NCBI GenBank assembly: GCA_039178835.1
Contig: JBCDFA010000001.1
Span: forward strand, 1 to 64,000
Source of the DNA: AL-N1 sp039178835
GTDB taxonomy: Bacteria; Chloroflexota; Chloroflexia; Chloroflexales; Roseiflexaceae
DNA: 64,000 nt
Direction: 5' to 3'
A program made the translations under genes and the position numbers. The notes beneath the pieces are model-generated. The model worked only from the letters and a program-made list of their open reading frames with translations, was not told the DNA's origin and ran no database searches. This document shows positions 8,670 to 17,391 of this stretch, one piece after another; position 1 is the stretch's first letter, and the number at the start of each line of letters is the position of its first letter.

Positions 8670-8698
8670 TTTACTATAACACATTTTGACCATATAAT
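8670..8698 (+). promoter_or_regulatory. Proximal alaS promoter P2
   Basis: TTTACT (8670-8675), 17-base spacer, and consensus TATAAT (8693-8698). The predicted start near 8705 leaves a leader of about 44 bases before the chosen alaS ATG. This also argues against the in-frame TTG at 8704. Confidence 0.6.
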
Positions 8699-8748
8699 TA
8701 CTATTGTATTCACGAACATTCAGCAGGCTATCAAAGGATTGCAATGCC

Positions 8749-11448
8749 ATGAAGCATGTGTCAAGCGCAGATATAAGGCAAACATATCTGGACTTTTTTG
8801 AAAAACATCAGCATACGATTGTTTCAAGTTCTTCATTGGTTCCGGCTAATGATCCCACGCTTCTCTTTACGAATGCTGGTATGGTGCCGTTCAAAGATAC
8901 ATTTCTGGGATTGGAGTCACGCCCCTACACTCGTGCCACATCGTCTCAAAAGTGCCTACGTGTATCTGGGAAACATAATGATCTTGAAGAGGTTGGCCCC
9001 TCACCCCGCCACCACACGTTCTTTGAGATGTTAGGGAATTTCTCGTTTGGCGATTACTTTAAGGCTGAGGCGATTCAATTGGCCTGGAAACTACTAACAG
9101 AAGAATTCCAATTACCTGTTGAGCGTCTGTGGTTTACGGTATTTGAGGGCAATGATCAGGTATCTGCTGATGAGGAAGCTATCCAGCTATGGCAGCATGT
9201 TGGAGCGCCGTCAGATCGTATCTTGCGCTTTGGCGAGAGTGAGAATTTCTGGCGCATGGGTGACACGGGGCCGTGTGGTCCATGTTCTGAAATACATTAC
9301 TACCGTGGTGATGATCTTACAAAGCAACAGGCGATTGGTGTCAACAGCGAAGATCCAGATTACATGGAAATCTGGAATCTGGTGTTCATGCAGTATGACA
9401 GTGATACACAAGGCAAACTTACCCCCTTGCCACGACCATCTATCGACACAGGAATGGGATTTGAGCGGATTGTCTCGGTTCTACAAGATGTCAAAAACAA
9501 TTACGATACCGATATTTTTACTCCTATTATCCACAAAACTATAGAACTGTTAGGGCGTGATGAGGCGCATTATCGCGAACATTTTGCACCCTATCGTGCC
9601 GTAGCCGACCATAGTCGTTCAATGGCCTTCTTGATCGCTGATGGTGTGCTTCCCGGCAAAAATGGACGTGCCTATGTTCTCCGGCGCATTTTGCGTCGTG
9701 CTGCCTATCAGGGGCGTACCATTGGTTTTGAACGTCCTTTCTTAGCCGATGTAGTGGCTACGGTTATCGAACAGATGGGTACGTTCTATCCTGAGTTACA
9801 GCAGCGCCGTGATTTTATCCTTGAGACGGTCGATATTGAAGAGCGGCAATTTCTGCGTACCCTCTCAAGTGGACTCACACGCCTGCACTCTATCATTGAT
9901 CAGGTAACAGCGAATAAGGAAAATACTGTTTCTGGAGAAGATGCCTTCCGCCTGCAGGATACCTTTGGTTTCCCATTAGATCTGACACAAAAAATAGCGT
10001 TGGAACGAAATCTCACCGTTGATGTGGCTGGATTCGAAACTGCAATGGAAGAGCAACGGGTTCAGTCGCGTGATGTGTCCCACTTTAAGCAGAACACATC
10101 GGTTGAAATATGGAGCAATCAGGATCTGCCGCCGACCTCGTTTGTTGGATACACCCAGGAAAAGAGTGAAAGCCGTGTACTAGCTCTTGTGGTAGGCGAT
10201 GCGTTAGTAAAAACAGCTAGCGCTGGGCAGGAGGTGCAGATCGTTCTTGACGAGACACCTTTTTATGCAGAGTCCGGTGGCCAGATCGGTGATAGTGGTA
10301 CATTGATCAGTGAGACAGGGCAGGTACGAGTCAATGATACACAGCGACCAATTCCTGGTGTAGTGGTGCACTATGGTGCTGTCAAACAAGGTGAAGTTGC
10401 TATCGATACCGAAGTCACTGCACAGGTTGATAGTGATCGACGTCAAAGTATCATGCGGAGCCACACCGCAACCCATCTCTTGCATCGTGCACTGCGTGAT
10501 GTGCTGGGTGAACATGCCGCTCAGTCTGGCTCACTTGTTGCGCCAGACCGTCTCCGCTTCGATTTTAGTCATATGCGTTCGGTTTCTCCAGAACAAATTC
10601 AGGAACTTGAGCGTCGTATTAACGCCTGGATTCGCTCTGACACAGCGGTGATGTGGGAGAATACAAATTATCAGGATGCGATTGATCATGGTGCTATTGC
10701 ACTCTTCGGTGAAAAATATACTGATGAAGTGCGTATGGTCACTGTAGGATGCACTGCGAGCGATGCGGCCTCTTCCTCACCCTACCAGCAATGTTCGCGT
10801 GAGTTGTGTGGCGGAACCCATGTTGCACGCACTGGTGAGATAGGCTACTTTCGTATTATTGGTGAGAGCAGTGTGGCTGCAGGTGTGCGGCGTATCGAAG
10901 CGTTGAGTGGTCTTGAGTCTGAGACCTGGGTTGACACGCAAACAACAACACTACAAGATATCGCATTACGATTAAGCGTTACCCCATCTCAGGCACTTGA
11001 GCGTATCGACAGCTTGCTTGCTGAGCTGAAAAGCCAACAACAACAGATCAATGCTTTTCAGGGTCAACAGATGCGCGGTTCACTCGATACACTGCTGACC
11101 AATACTAAACAGGTGAATAATGTAACGTATCTGGCGGCACGTGTAGATGTCCCTGATGCAGCCAAGCTGCGCGAAATGGGTGATTGGTTACGCGATAAGG
11201 TGAGTTCTGGTGTTATTGTGCTCGGTACAGTGCTGAAGGAAAAGCCTCAGCTTATGGTAGTTGTCACACGTGATCTCCTTGAACAAGGGTATCATGCAGG
11301 TAACATTGTGAAGTCGTTAGCTCCCATCATGGGTGGTGGTGGAGGTGGACGACCTGATATGGCTCAGGCTGGTGGGCGTGATGTGAGTAAGCTCGATGAG
11401 GCACTTGATCAAGTCGAGAATGTGCTTGTTGAACAAGGAACAGCGTAG
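8749..11448 (+). CDS. alaS: Alanyl-tRNA synthetase
   Basis: Charges tRNA-Ala. From ATG at 8749 the protein has 899 residues. Class II catalytic core at the N-terminus shows FTNAGMVPFKDTFLG, RHHTFFEMLGNFSFGDYF and GDTGPCGPCSEIH. The editing domain has the zinc motif HTATH plus CSRELCGGTHV. The C-terminal DHHA1-like domain carries the Gly-rich loop GGGGGGRPDMAQAGG. AAAGGA lies ten bases before the start. The reading frame is open back to 8704, but that part overlaps the promoter and is not needed. No defects are seen in key residues. Confidence 0.97.
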   Translation: MKHVSSADIRQTYLDFFEKHQHTIVSSSSLVPANDPTLLFTNAGMVPFKDTFLGLESRPYTRATSSQKCLRVSGKHNDLEEVGPSPRHHTFFEMLGNFSFGDYFKAEAIQLAWKLLTEEFQLPVERLWFTVFEGNDQVSADEEAIQLWQHVGAPSDRILRFGESENFWRMGDTGPCGPCSEIHYYRGDDLTKQQAIGVNSEDPDYMEIWNLVFMQYDSDTQGKLTPLPRPSIDTGMGFERIVSVLQDVKNNYDTDIFTPIIHKTIELLGRDEAHYREHFAPYRAVADHSRSMAFLIADGVLPGKNGRAYVLRRILRRAAYQGRTIGFERPFLADVVATVIEQMGTFYPELQQRRDFILETVDIEERQFLRTLSSGLTRLHSIIDQVTANKENTVSGEDAFRLQDTFGFPLDLTQKIALERNLTVDVAGFETAMEEQRVQSRDVSHFKQNTSVEIWSNQDLPPTSFVGYTQEKSESRVLALVVGDALVKTASAGQEVQIVLDETPFYAESGGQIGDSGTLISETGQVRVNDTQRPIPGVVVHYGAVKQGEVAIDTEVTAQVDSDRRQSIMRSHTATHLLHRALRDVLGEHAAQSGSLVAPDRLRFDFSHMRSVSPEQIQELERRINAWIRSDTAVMWENTNYQDAIDHGAIALFGEKYTDEVRMVTVGCTASDAASSSPYQQCSRELCGGTHVARTGEIGYFRIIGESSVAAGVRRIEALSGLESETWVDTQTTTLQDIALRLSVTPSQALERIDSLLAELKSQQQQINAFQGQQMRGSLDTLLTNTKQVNNVTYLAARVDVPDAAKLREMGDWLRDKVSSGVIVLGTVLKEKPQLMVVVTRDLLEQGYHAGNIVKSLAPIMGGGGGGRPDMAQAGGRDVSKLDEALDQVENVLVEQGTA

Positions 11449-11465
11449 CACGTTGTATAACACAA

Positions 11466-11500
11466 CTATCACTCTACAGTATGGTGATAGCTATTTTAGA
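11466..11500 (+). terminator. Weak hairpin after alaS
   Basis: CTATCAC and GTGATAG form a 7-bp stem around an 11-base loop, followed by CTATTTTAG. It lies between alaS and the next gene and may cause partial termination. Confidence 0.35.
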
Positions 11501-11535
11501 ATAAGGAATCGTTGAACGCTGATGGAGGCATGGTC

Positions 11536-13638
11536 ATGGCAGGTGACGCGGCAGCCTTGATAGTGGTTCTGCCTACTGATACAGTTGAAACTATTATTGC
11601 AAAAATACGTGATACAGGTGCGCTATCGGTACAATTGTTGGTCCCCGATGGTCTGACAGTCCTGCAATCGGTTGCAAATCTTACTCAGATACAGCAAACC
11701 CTGGCGCAGGATAACATCAAGCCAATTCTTATCAGCTCAGACGAGCAGATCCTTGTTGCAGCAGCACAAAACCAACTGGATGTCATTAGTGTGAAGGAAA
11801 CACGTGTCAATGCTCCATCTGGTATCAAAGCACCAGCAGATACGCCCTCCGCTTCTACAGAGCAAACAGACACACCACCTATTGCCAAAGCACCAGCAGA
11901 TCGTTCTTATGAAACACAGGTTTTTGCGGAGAAGAATGAACCACCTCCATCATCGCTAGACCCCAGCCCTGATGATGTTTTTCTTGATGCTCTTGACAAT
12001 GTTCCAGCCGATTTCACTGAAGCTGATTATGCAAAAGAAGATTTCGGGTCTTTCTCAACATTTGACGATTTTTCTGACCCTGGAGGGCCACCTCTGCCCA
12101 AGCAACAGCATAAGCAACATGTCTCGGATAAAATAGAGGCTGAAGAAACGATCTTTGGGCATGTTCCACTTGATGATGAATGGGACAGTGCACTCATTGA
12201 TGATCTGCCGTCGCCCCGTCGTAGTGGATATACGGATGTTGATACCCCCCCTCGTCGTGGCAATTCCCCCACTACCATTGATCCTAATGATGCATACTTT
12301 GATGATCAGGATGAATTTGATCGACCAGGACCAGGCCGCCATCTCCAAGATTTTGATGACTTTGACCGACCTGCGCCTAAGCGTAAACGTCGTGGTGTCA
12401 TATTTTGGATACTCTTTTTGCTCATTTTAGGGGGCGGTGGTGCTATCAGCACCTACGCTTTTACCCAGAACACAACTATTAATGTATGGCCAACAGCTTC
12501 CACCGTGAGTGAAGAACCATTTGAAGAAGTTGTTCCGATAGCACCAAGTTCTGATGACATTGATGGTGCTGTGGTTCAGGCCCGTGTGATTACTGCAGAG
12601 GCATCGACTTCTGTACAGGGCCAAGCCAATGCACAACTCACTCCAGTTGGAGTCGCACGGGGTACAATAGTTATTCTCAATTCACTGGCTCAATCAATTG
12701 ATCTTCCAGAAGGTACTGAGTTTGTTGCAACCAATGATCAAGGGCAGGAGGTTCGCTTTCTTATTGATGGTGCAGCTACCATCCCTCCTGCAATATCGAC
12801 GGCACGTGGTGTGACTTTTGGTGAGATTTCTGTGCAGGTATCAGCACTCTCACCAGGAAGTGCCTCCAATGTGGGGCCAGATACAGTAACACAGATGATT
12901 ATACCTGGACAGCAACCCGTTGGCAGTGGGAATCCGGTGAATTTTGAAAATGATGCGATTACTGGTGGCACGGAAGAAGAGGTAAACATTGTCTCGAGGG
13001 ATGATATTCAAGTGGTATTAGGGACATTGTTAACAGATCTCTACAGTGCTGGTATCACCCAACTGAGCCAACAAATTAATAGTGGTGAGGTGATTGACGA
13101 ACAATCAATTACACCGAACACCTTGACGCTCGGTGATCCAGCCAACTATGAGCCGCTTGTTGTTGAACCGGCTATTGGTGAAACTGTCGATCCTGAGAAC
13201 CCCTTTTTTACTGTTACCACAAGTACTGGCTTTAGTGCACTTGCATCCCCAACAGATGCTTCAATTAGCGAACAACTAAGTGTTGTGATTGGGGAGTATC
13301 TACGCCAGGAAGATCGCCTTCCTTGCAGCCCTCAAGAGCTTAGTTTTGGCCAGCCTACCTGGGTATGGGACGGTCAGAGTCTCACAGTTGAGGGTGTGAT
13401 GATATGTACACCGCTAGAGAGTGTTGATGACGGGGCTATGAGCCAAATACAAAACGCAGTTCGTAACCAATCCCGTTCTGCTGCAGAGGAGAGTCTTCGA
13501 CAGCTTGTGAGTCAGGGAATTATAGGTGGTTTTGAGTTGCCAGAGAACAGAGCTACGTTTCCACCATTTGATATGCTTATTAATATAAACATTACAGCCC
13601 CACCATCAACGGAGGGAGACGTAGAACGTGACGAATGA
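11536..13638 (+). CDS. Membrane-anchored baseplate-J-like domain protein
   Basis: About 700 residues from ATG at 11536, which has GGAGG seven bases upstream; an in-frame TTG at 11512 is less likely. Order of parts: an N-terminal alpha/beta domain (1-95), a long acidic, Pro-rich disordered stretch (95-280), a Lys/Arg cluster, one transmembrane helix (about 285-307), and an extracytoplasmic part. The latter contains a baseplate-J-like segment (VARGTIVILNSLAQSIDLPEG, VTFGEISVQVSALSPGSAS). Related proteins occur in Chloroflexota and some Gram-positives, apparently as surface proteins and not phage parts. No phage genes adjoin it. It overlaps ruvX by 11 bases. Function unknown. Confidence 0.7.
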   Translation: MAGDAAALIVVLPTDTVETIIAKIRDTGALSVQLLVPDGLTVLQSVANLTQIQQTLAQDNIKPILISSDEQILVAAAQNQLDVISVKETRVNAPSGIKAPADTPSASTEQTDTPPIAKAPADRSYETQVFAEKNEPPPSSLDPSPDDVFLDALDNVPADFTEADYAKEDFGSFSTFDDFSDPGGPPLPKQQHKQHVSDKIEAEETIFGHVPLDDEWDSALIDDLPSPRRSGYTDVDTPPRRGNSPTTIDPNDAYFDDQDEFDRPGPGRHLQDFDDFDRPAPKRKRRGVIFWILFLLILGGGGAISTYAFTQNTTINVWPTASTVSEEPFEEVVPIAPSSDDIDGAVVQARVITAEASTSVQGQANAQLTPVGVARGTIVILNSLAQSIDLPEGTEFVATNDQGQEVRFLIDGAATIPPAISTARGVTFGEISVQVSALSPGSASNVGPDTVTQMIIPGQQPVGSGNPVNFENDAITGGTEEEVNIVSRDDIQVVLGTLLTDLYSAGITQLSQQINSGEVIDEQSITPNTLTLGDPANYEPLVVEPAIGETVDPENPFFTVTTSTGFSALASPTDASISEQLSVVIGEYLRQEDRLPCSPQELSFGQPTWVWDGQSLTVEGVMICTPLESVDDGAMSQIQNAVRNQSRSAAEESLRQLVSQGIIGGFELPENRATFPPFDMLININITAPPSTEGDVERDE

Positions 13639-14074
13639 ACCTGGTCGTGTTATGGCTATTGACGTAGGAGAGCGAAGAATCGGTGTGGCATTAAGCGATA
13701 CGACCCGTTTACTTGCCTCACCATTTACCACAGTCCATGTTACCCCAAAGGTATCGCGATTACAGAAGATTGCTGATTTGATCGAGGAACACGAAGTGAC
13801 CGCCTTGGTCGTCGGTTTACCGCTCACAATGAGTGGCGAGGTTGGACCACAGGCTGAGGTGGTGCAGACGTTTGTTGATGAATTGCGTGCACATCTTACG
13901 ATCCCTATTCATCTGGTTGATGAGCGACTGACAACGGTTGAGGCTGAACGGATGATGGTTGAAATGGGGATTAAGCGAGATCGTCGTCGTGAACAGATTG
14001 ACTCGGTCGCTGCTTCGATTATTCTCCGTGACTTTTTGGGGGCATATCGGAGCAATGGCGAGCATGAGATGTAG
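13628..14074 (+). CDS. ruvX: Putative pre-16S rRNA nuclease (RuvX/YqgF)
   Basis: 148-residue RNase H-fold protein that matures the 5' end of 16S rRNA in other bacteria. Motifs: AIDVGERRIGVALSD with the catalytic Asp, VVGLPLTMSGEVGPQA, VDERLTTVEAE, and DSVAASIILRDFL with the last acidic residue. The start is GTG at 13628, with GGAGGGAG about 11 bases upstream, inside the end of the previous gene. An ATG eight codons later is possible. It converges with the kinase gene on the other strand. Confidence 0.93.
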   Translation: MTNEPGRVMAIDVGERRIGVALSDTTRLLASPFTTVHVTPKVSRLQKIADLIEEHEVTALVVGLPLTMSGEVGPQAEVVQTFVDELRAHLTIPIHLVDERLTTVEAERMMVEMGIKRDRRREQIDSVAASIILRDFLGAYRSNGEHEM

Positions 14075-14106
14075 TATTACTACTCTCGTATATTTGAACG
14101 AATCGT

Positions 14107-14721
14107 TTAGATTTCTTGGTGGGGGAGTGTATGTGTCTCTCGTTCACGATAGTCTCCCTGCTCATACATATTTGCCGTGATATTTGCATCATAGTGACCA
14201 AGCCAGGTAATAAGTTGCTCTACTATCTCATCAAAAGCCCCAAGCGTATCAAGCACCAGATAAGGATCATTGATAGTATAATTGGAGCTTTTTTCCCGCC
14301 GCCGAAGATGTTCTGCTAAATCATCCCATGTGGTGATATGGTGTGATGGGAGTCGTAGGGCTGCACGTTGTTCAATACGCCGCTGCCATTCCTCTGGTGA
14401 TGAGCAAATGCATTCAACAATAATGAGATTGGATCCGGTGTCGTGTGCAACACATGCTGCTGCTGTGTATCCACCGATCTCGCTGAGTGGGCTGTCACAG
14501 ATGACACTCAGCCCTTGCACGAGTTGACGCCGTGCAATATTAAACATGGTCGTATATGCAAGTCCGCCGGCATCATCACAAATACCATTCAGAATATCTT
14601 TGATATCATCTTTGTCGATGATGGGTATTGCCAGTCGGCGACTGAGTGCACGTGCCATTGCACTCTTTCCGGCTCCAGGGTGTCCCTTAAACGCAATAAT
14701 ACATGGCCTCTTTTGATACAT
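14107..14721 (-). CDS. P-loop kinase (AAA/zeta-like)
   Basis: 204 residues with an N-terminal Walker A motif GHPGAGKSAMARAL followed by DKDDIKDIL, the arrangement of small-molecule or polypeptide-independent P-loop kinases (AAA_33 type). An Arg-containing lid region WQRRIEQRAALR follows. The substrate cannot be told. It follows the DsbA-like lipoprotein gene at a 62-base distance on the same strand. A possible TATAAC box lies in between, and GAGAGG precedes the ATG. Confidence 0.75.
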   Translation of the reverse strand: MYQKRPCIIAFKGHPGAGKSAMARALSRRLAIPIIDKDDIKDILNGICDDAGGLAYTTMFNIARRQLVQGLSVICDSPLSEIGGYTAAACVAHDTGSNLIIVECICSSPEEWQRRIEQRAALRLPSHHITTWDDLAEHLRRREKSSNYTINDPYLVLDTLGAFDEIVEQLITWLGHYDANITANMYEQGDYRERETHTLPHQEI

Positions 14722-14783
14722 CGTATCGTACCTCTCTTCTCATGTATTTCGTTTACTGTTATACCTCGCCATTGAGTCACACC

Positions 14784-15611
14784 CTACTGATCCCTAAGCA
14801 TCGAATCAATTTGTTCCTGCCAGACCGTGAGTGGCTGTGCACCGACAACCAACTGATCGTTGAGTGTAAATGATGGTGTACTTCGCACACCTTGTTCGCC
14901 CCCTGCATTGAAGTCCGATTCAATCTGAGCTGCGAAACGATTTTCTCGCACACAGTTGTTGAGTGTATCAGCATCAATGTCTAGTTCATCAGCATATGCA
15001 AGAAATGTTGCAAAATCTGATTGAATGTCTCCGCCCCATTCGCGTGCATCAAACCCTGCAAAGATGCGATCATGCATGGGCCAGAATGAATCTTGGTCTG
15101 CTGCGCAATTTGCGGTATGTGCTGCCAGCACTGCGCTAGGATGAATACTGGGCAGTGGAAAATCACGGTAAATAACGTACACTTGTCCGGTCTCAACATA
15201 CTGTTCCATTATCTGCGGCATCGTCTCACGGACGAAGGATGCACAGAACGGTCACTGAAAGTCACTGTACACCACCATTGTGATCGGAGCATCGGGATCA
15301 CCAAGCGCGCGTTGTTCTTCCATCAATGATCCAGCAGCGACTGGTGGTGCTTCTGATTCTGGTGAGACAGCTTCTTCTATTTCGGGCGAGGCTACAGGTG
15401 CTTCTGTTGGTGTTGTCGCTTCCTCAGGCTCTTGTGTAATAGATGCCTCTGTTGGTCCCGTATTTCCATTTGTATCGGCTACATCTGGTTCGTTTGGTTC
15501 AATACGAGCAGGTGCTTCCTGCCCACAGGATGCGAGCAACCATGTCAGCACTATGAGTGAGAGTAGTCGTATCCAAATTGACTGTATATGTAGTCTTGTT
15601 TGCGGATACAT
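14784..15611 (-). CDS. DsbA-like lipoprotein, candidate selenoprotein (in-frame TGA)
   Basis: 275 residues if the TGA at 15254-15252 is read as selenocysteine (residue 120). Residues 1-28 form a lipoprotein signal with lipobox LLASC (Cys29). A Pro/Glu/Thr-rich linker follows to about 95, then a DsbA/thioredoxin domain: ITMVVYSDFQ-U-PFCASF, YRDFPLPSIHP, and the cis-Pro loop RSTPSFTLND. The TGA replaces the first Cys of the C-P-F-C active site and the frame is intact on both sides. The predicted role is thiol oxidation, reduction or isomerisation outside the membrane. It follows the zinc-ribbon gene by 11 bases, in one operon. Alternatives are a sequencing error or nonsense mutation, since Cys TGT/TGC is one base from TGA. 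Start ATG 15611 has no clear ribosome site. Confidence 0.75.
15213..15246 (-). promoter_or_regulatory. Candidate bacterial SECIS hairpin
   Basis: Downstream of the TGA the mRNA can fold as CUG / GCAU / CGUC on the 5' side with GACG / AUGC / CAG on the 3' side. There is a 4-nt U-containing bulge (CCUU) below the upper stem, and the apical loop is CGUGA. The loop starts 21 nt after the TGA and has G in its second position. Published bacterial SECIS rules ask for a stem-loop 16-37 nt downstream with G in the first two loop bases. Confidence 0.6.
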
Positions 15612-15622
15612 AGCCGTGCTTT

Positions 15623-16141
15623 CTAGCGTTCGAGTAGTTCAACAGGCGTAGGGTCCACTGCTATCTGATTTTGATATGTACGTGTTGGTTTGGCTGCGCT
15701 TCCATCACCACAGTATGGACAGACAGACCACGTCAGGTCAACCACACGATCACAAGACTGACAGCGTCGCCTGAGTGATGTATGGCAATATGGACAGACG
15801 ATAAAGTCAGGTTCAATGCCACGCTGGCAACTGGGGCATGCGTATTGCTCTTCCAGATCACGTCGAAGATATTGTTCTTCCAGCTCCCGCTCATACTTTT
15901 GGCCTAGGGTCTGACGTGGGCGCAAAATGAGGTGCAAAATAATACCTGCAAACGGCAATAGAAACACCATTGAAATAGCAAGCACTTGCACAACAACATC
16001 ATCGCTGCGAGAGCGGATATCACGATATGCCCAGAGTACTGAAGCAGCCCAGAGCAGTACTGCATAAATAGCTAGCACCCATCCAAGCGCTATGATGAGG
16101 GGTACTACATTTGTAAGAAGATCCTGTATTCTTTCTATCAA
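15623..16141 (-). CDS. Double zinc-ribbon membrane protein
   Basis: 172 residues: two predicted membrane helices (about 10-36 and 50-72), then a basic segment and a double zinc ribbon with CPSC...CPYC and CQSC...CPYC pairs. The start is TTG at 16141 with AAAGGAG eight bases upstream. It heads a likely two-gene unit with the DsbA-like lipoprotein, with only 11 bases between them. Function unknown; such ribbons often mediate protein contacts. The adjoining thiol enzyme might act on or with it, but this is only inference. Confidence 0.75.
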   Translation of the reverse strand: MIERIQDLLTNVVPLIIALGWVLAIYAVLLWAASVLWAYRDIRSRSDDVVVQVLAISMVFLLPFAGIILHLILRPRQTLGQKYERELEEQYLRRDLEEQYACPSCQRGIEPDFIVCPYCHTSLRRRCQSCDRVVDLTWSVCPYCGDGSAAKPTRTYQNQIAVDPTPVELLER

Positions 16142-16203
16142 GCCTCAAACTCCTTTAGTATCACAGTGTTTTATGACACACTATCGCTTACAGCTTTCGG
16201 CAG

Positions 16204-16231
16204 ATTCTCGCGCACTTTACGAAAATGTCAA
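16204..16231 (-). promoter_or_regulatory. Promoter of the zinc-ribbon / DsbA-like operon
   Basis: Consensus TTGACA at 16231-16226 and GAGAAT at 16209-16204, spacer 16. It lies in the 144-base gap after darA, so this pair of genes is probably transcribed separately from the pdxS operon. Confidence 0.6.
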
Positions 16232-16285
16232 GCATGACAATCTGATAGATAGCTGAAAAGTGTACGTATTTCTGTGATTGATGCC

Positions 16286-16615
16286 TTACAGAATCCGTAC
16301 CTGATCGGTCCTAAGCACAAAAACAACAGCACCACCAACTTGTACTTCAATAGGTGTTGGTGGATAAAATTCACCAGATTCGACCACAGGAGGTATGGGG
16401 GAAACATGACGTGTGCGTGTATAACAGTGTTCTCGAATGAGTCTGATCAGCCGATCAACGGCCATATCTTCGACAAGAATAAGTAAGGTAATGTTGCTCT
16501 CGTGGAGAAACCCACCCTCACTACAGATCTGCGTGGCTTGGTAGTTGTGGATGGTGAGTTCTTTGACAAGTTCGCCGGCGTCCTGTTTTTGAACTACGGC
16601 GATGACCAATTTCAT
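16286..16615 (-). CDS. darA: Cyclic-di-AMP receptor (DarA/PstA, PII-like)
   Basis: 109 residues, typical of the family. MKLVIAVVQKQDAGELVKEL, STGG-like SEGGFL and the RTRHVSPIPP segment match the PII-like c-di-AMP receptor family (DUF970). Its start overlaps the tmk stop as ATGA, the same tmk-darA arrangement known in Firmicutes. It probably senses c-di-AMP in the cytoplasm. No c-di-AMP cyclase is in the window, though two cation transport systems that such signals often control lie 11-18 kb away. Confidence 0.88.
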   Translation of the reverse strand: MKLVIAVVQKQDAGELVKELTIHNYQATQICSEGGFLHESNITLLILVEDMAVDRLIRLIREHCYTRTRHVSPIPPVVESGEFYPPTPIEVQVGGAVVFVLRTDQVRIL

Positions 16616-17349
16616 GTTTCGGGCTCCAACAAACGCACATGTTCCAACAAAGGTTCAACTGTCATCTGAATCTGATGTGCCAAGATGTCAATTGGTTGCC
16701 GTGCATCGAAAATTTCCCACCTCTCAGGGGATTCGGCTATCAACTCACGATAACCCATTTCAACTCGTTGATGGTATGCTAACTCACGTGCATCTAGCCG
16801 ATTCCATTCAGGTGTTTGTGTCGACGCCTCCTGTGGTACAGCGTCGGTTGTTCCTTCGATTTCCCAGCTATTTGCCAATGCCGATCTACGTATGGGCTGT
16901 TGTTTTATACGTTTGCGTTCAAGTCCTTCTTCAGCTCTCAGATCCAAAAAGATGGTGACATCTGGTTGAAGTTCTCCAGTCGCCATCGAAGTGACCATGC
17001 GTAACTCGTCCAAGTTGCGCCCCAGACCATATCCCTGATACGCATAGGTCGAGTCAGCATAACGATCACAAAGGACAATGCCCCCATGTTCAAACAGATA
17101 TGGTCGGATGGTTTCAAGCACCAATTGGGCACGAGCAGCAGAAAAGAGTAGGGTTTCTGTGGTCGTCGCCATTTCGGTGTGTCGTAGATCAAGTAAGATA
17201 CGTCGAATCCAGTCGCTTATAGGTGTACCACCCGGTTCACGTACTTTGATGACAGGATACCCACGTGCCTGAAGATACTCGTAGAGAAGTTGGATTTGTG
17301 TACTCTTTCCGCTACCATCAATACCTTCAAATGTGATAAACAAGCTCAT
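16612..17349 (-). CDS. tmk: Thymidylate kinase
   Basis: Phosphorylates dTMP to dTDP. The P-loop FITFEGIDGSGKSTQ, the DR(Y) motif VLCDRYADSTYAYQGYG and the LDL motif of dTMP kinases are all present. Relative to usual tmk (about 205-215 residues) it has an extra stretch of about 30 residues after the lid region (around residues 150-185). The start could be ATG 17349 or the upstream in-frame GTG 17361; neither has a strong ribosome site. It overlaps darA and follows the R3H ATPase by about 40 bases. Confidence 0.93.
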   Translation of the reverse strand: MSLFITFEGIDGSGKSTQIQLLYEYLQARGYPVIKVREPGGTPISDWIRRILLDLRHTEMATTTETLLFSAARAQLVLETIRPYLFEHGGIVLCDRYADSTYAYQGYGLGRNLDELRMVTSMATGELQPDVTIFLDLRAEEGLERKRIKQQPIRRSALANSWEIEGTTDAVPQEASTQTPEWNRLDARELAYHQRVEMGYRELIAESPERWEIFDARQPIDILAHQIQMTVEPLLEHVRLLEPET

Positions 17350-17391
17350 TAGAACAACCACACCTTACATTAGAAACGGATCTCCGCCTGA

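Noticed and set aside
8051..8703. T-box riboswitch before alaS
   Set aside because: No T-box consensus or specifier-loop arrangement found in the leader; two ordinary promoters explain the region.
11536..13638. Prophage or contractile tail remnant
   Set aside because: The protein has its own transmembrane anchor and is surrounded by housekeeping genes, with no other phage functions.
14784..15611. Treating the two halves as two separate genes or a plain pseudogene
   Set aside because: The frame is the same on both sides, the break is a single TGA at the catalytic Cys, and the remaining domain shows no decay. A sequencing error is still possible and is stated.
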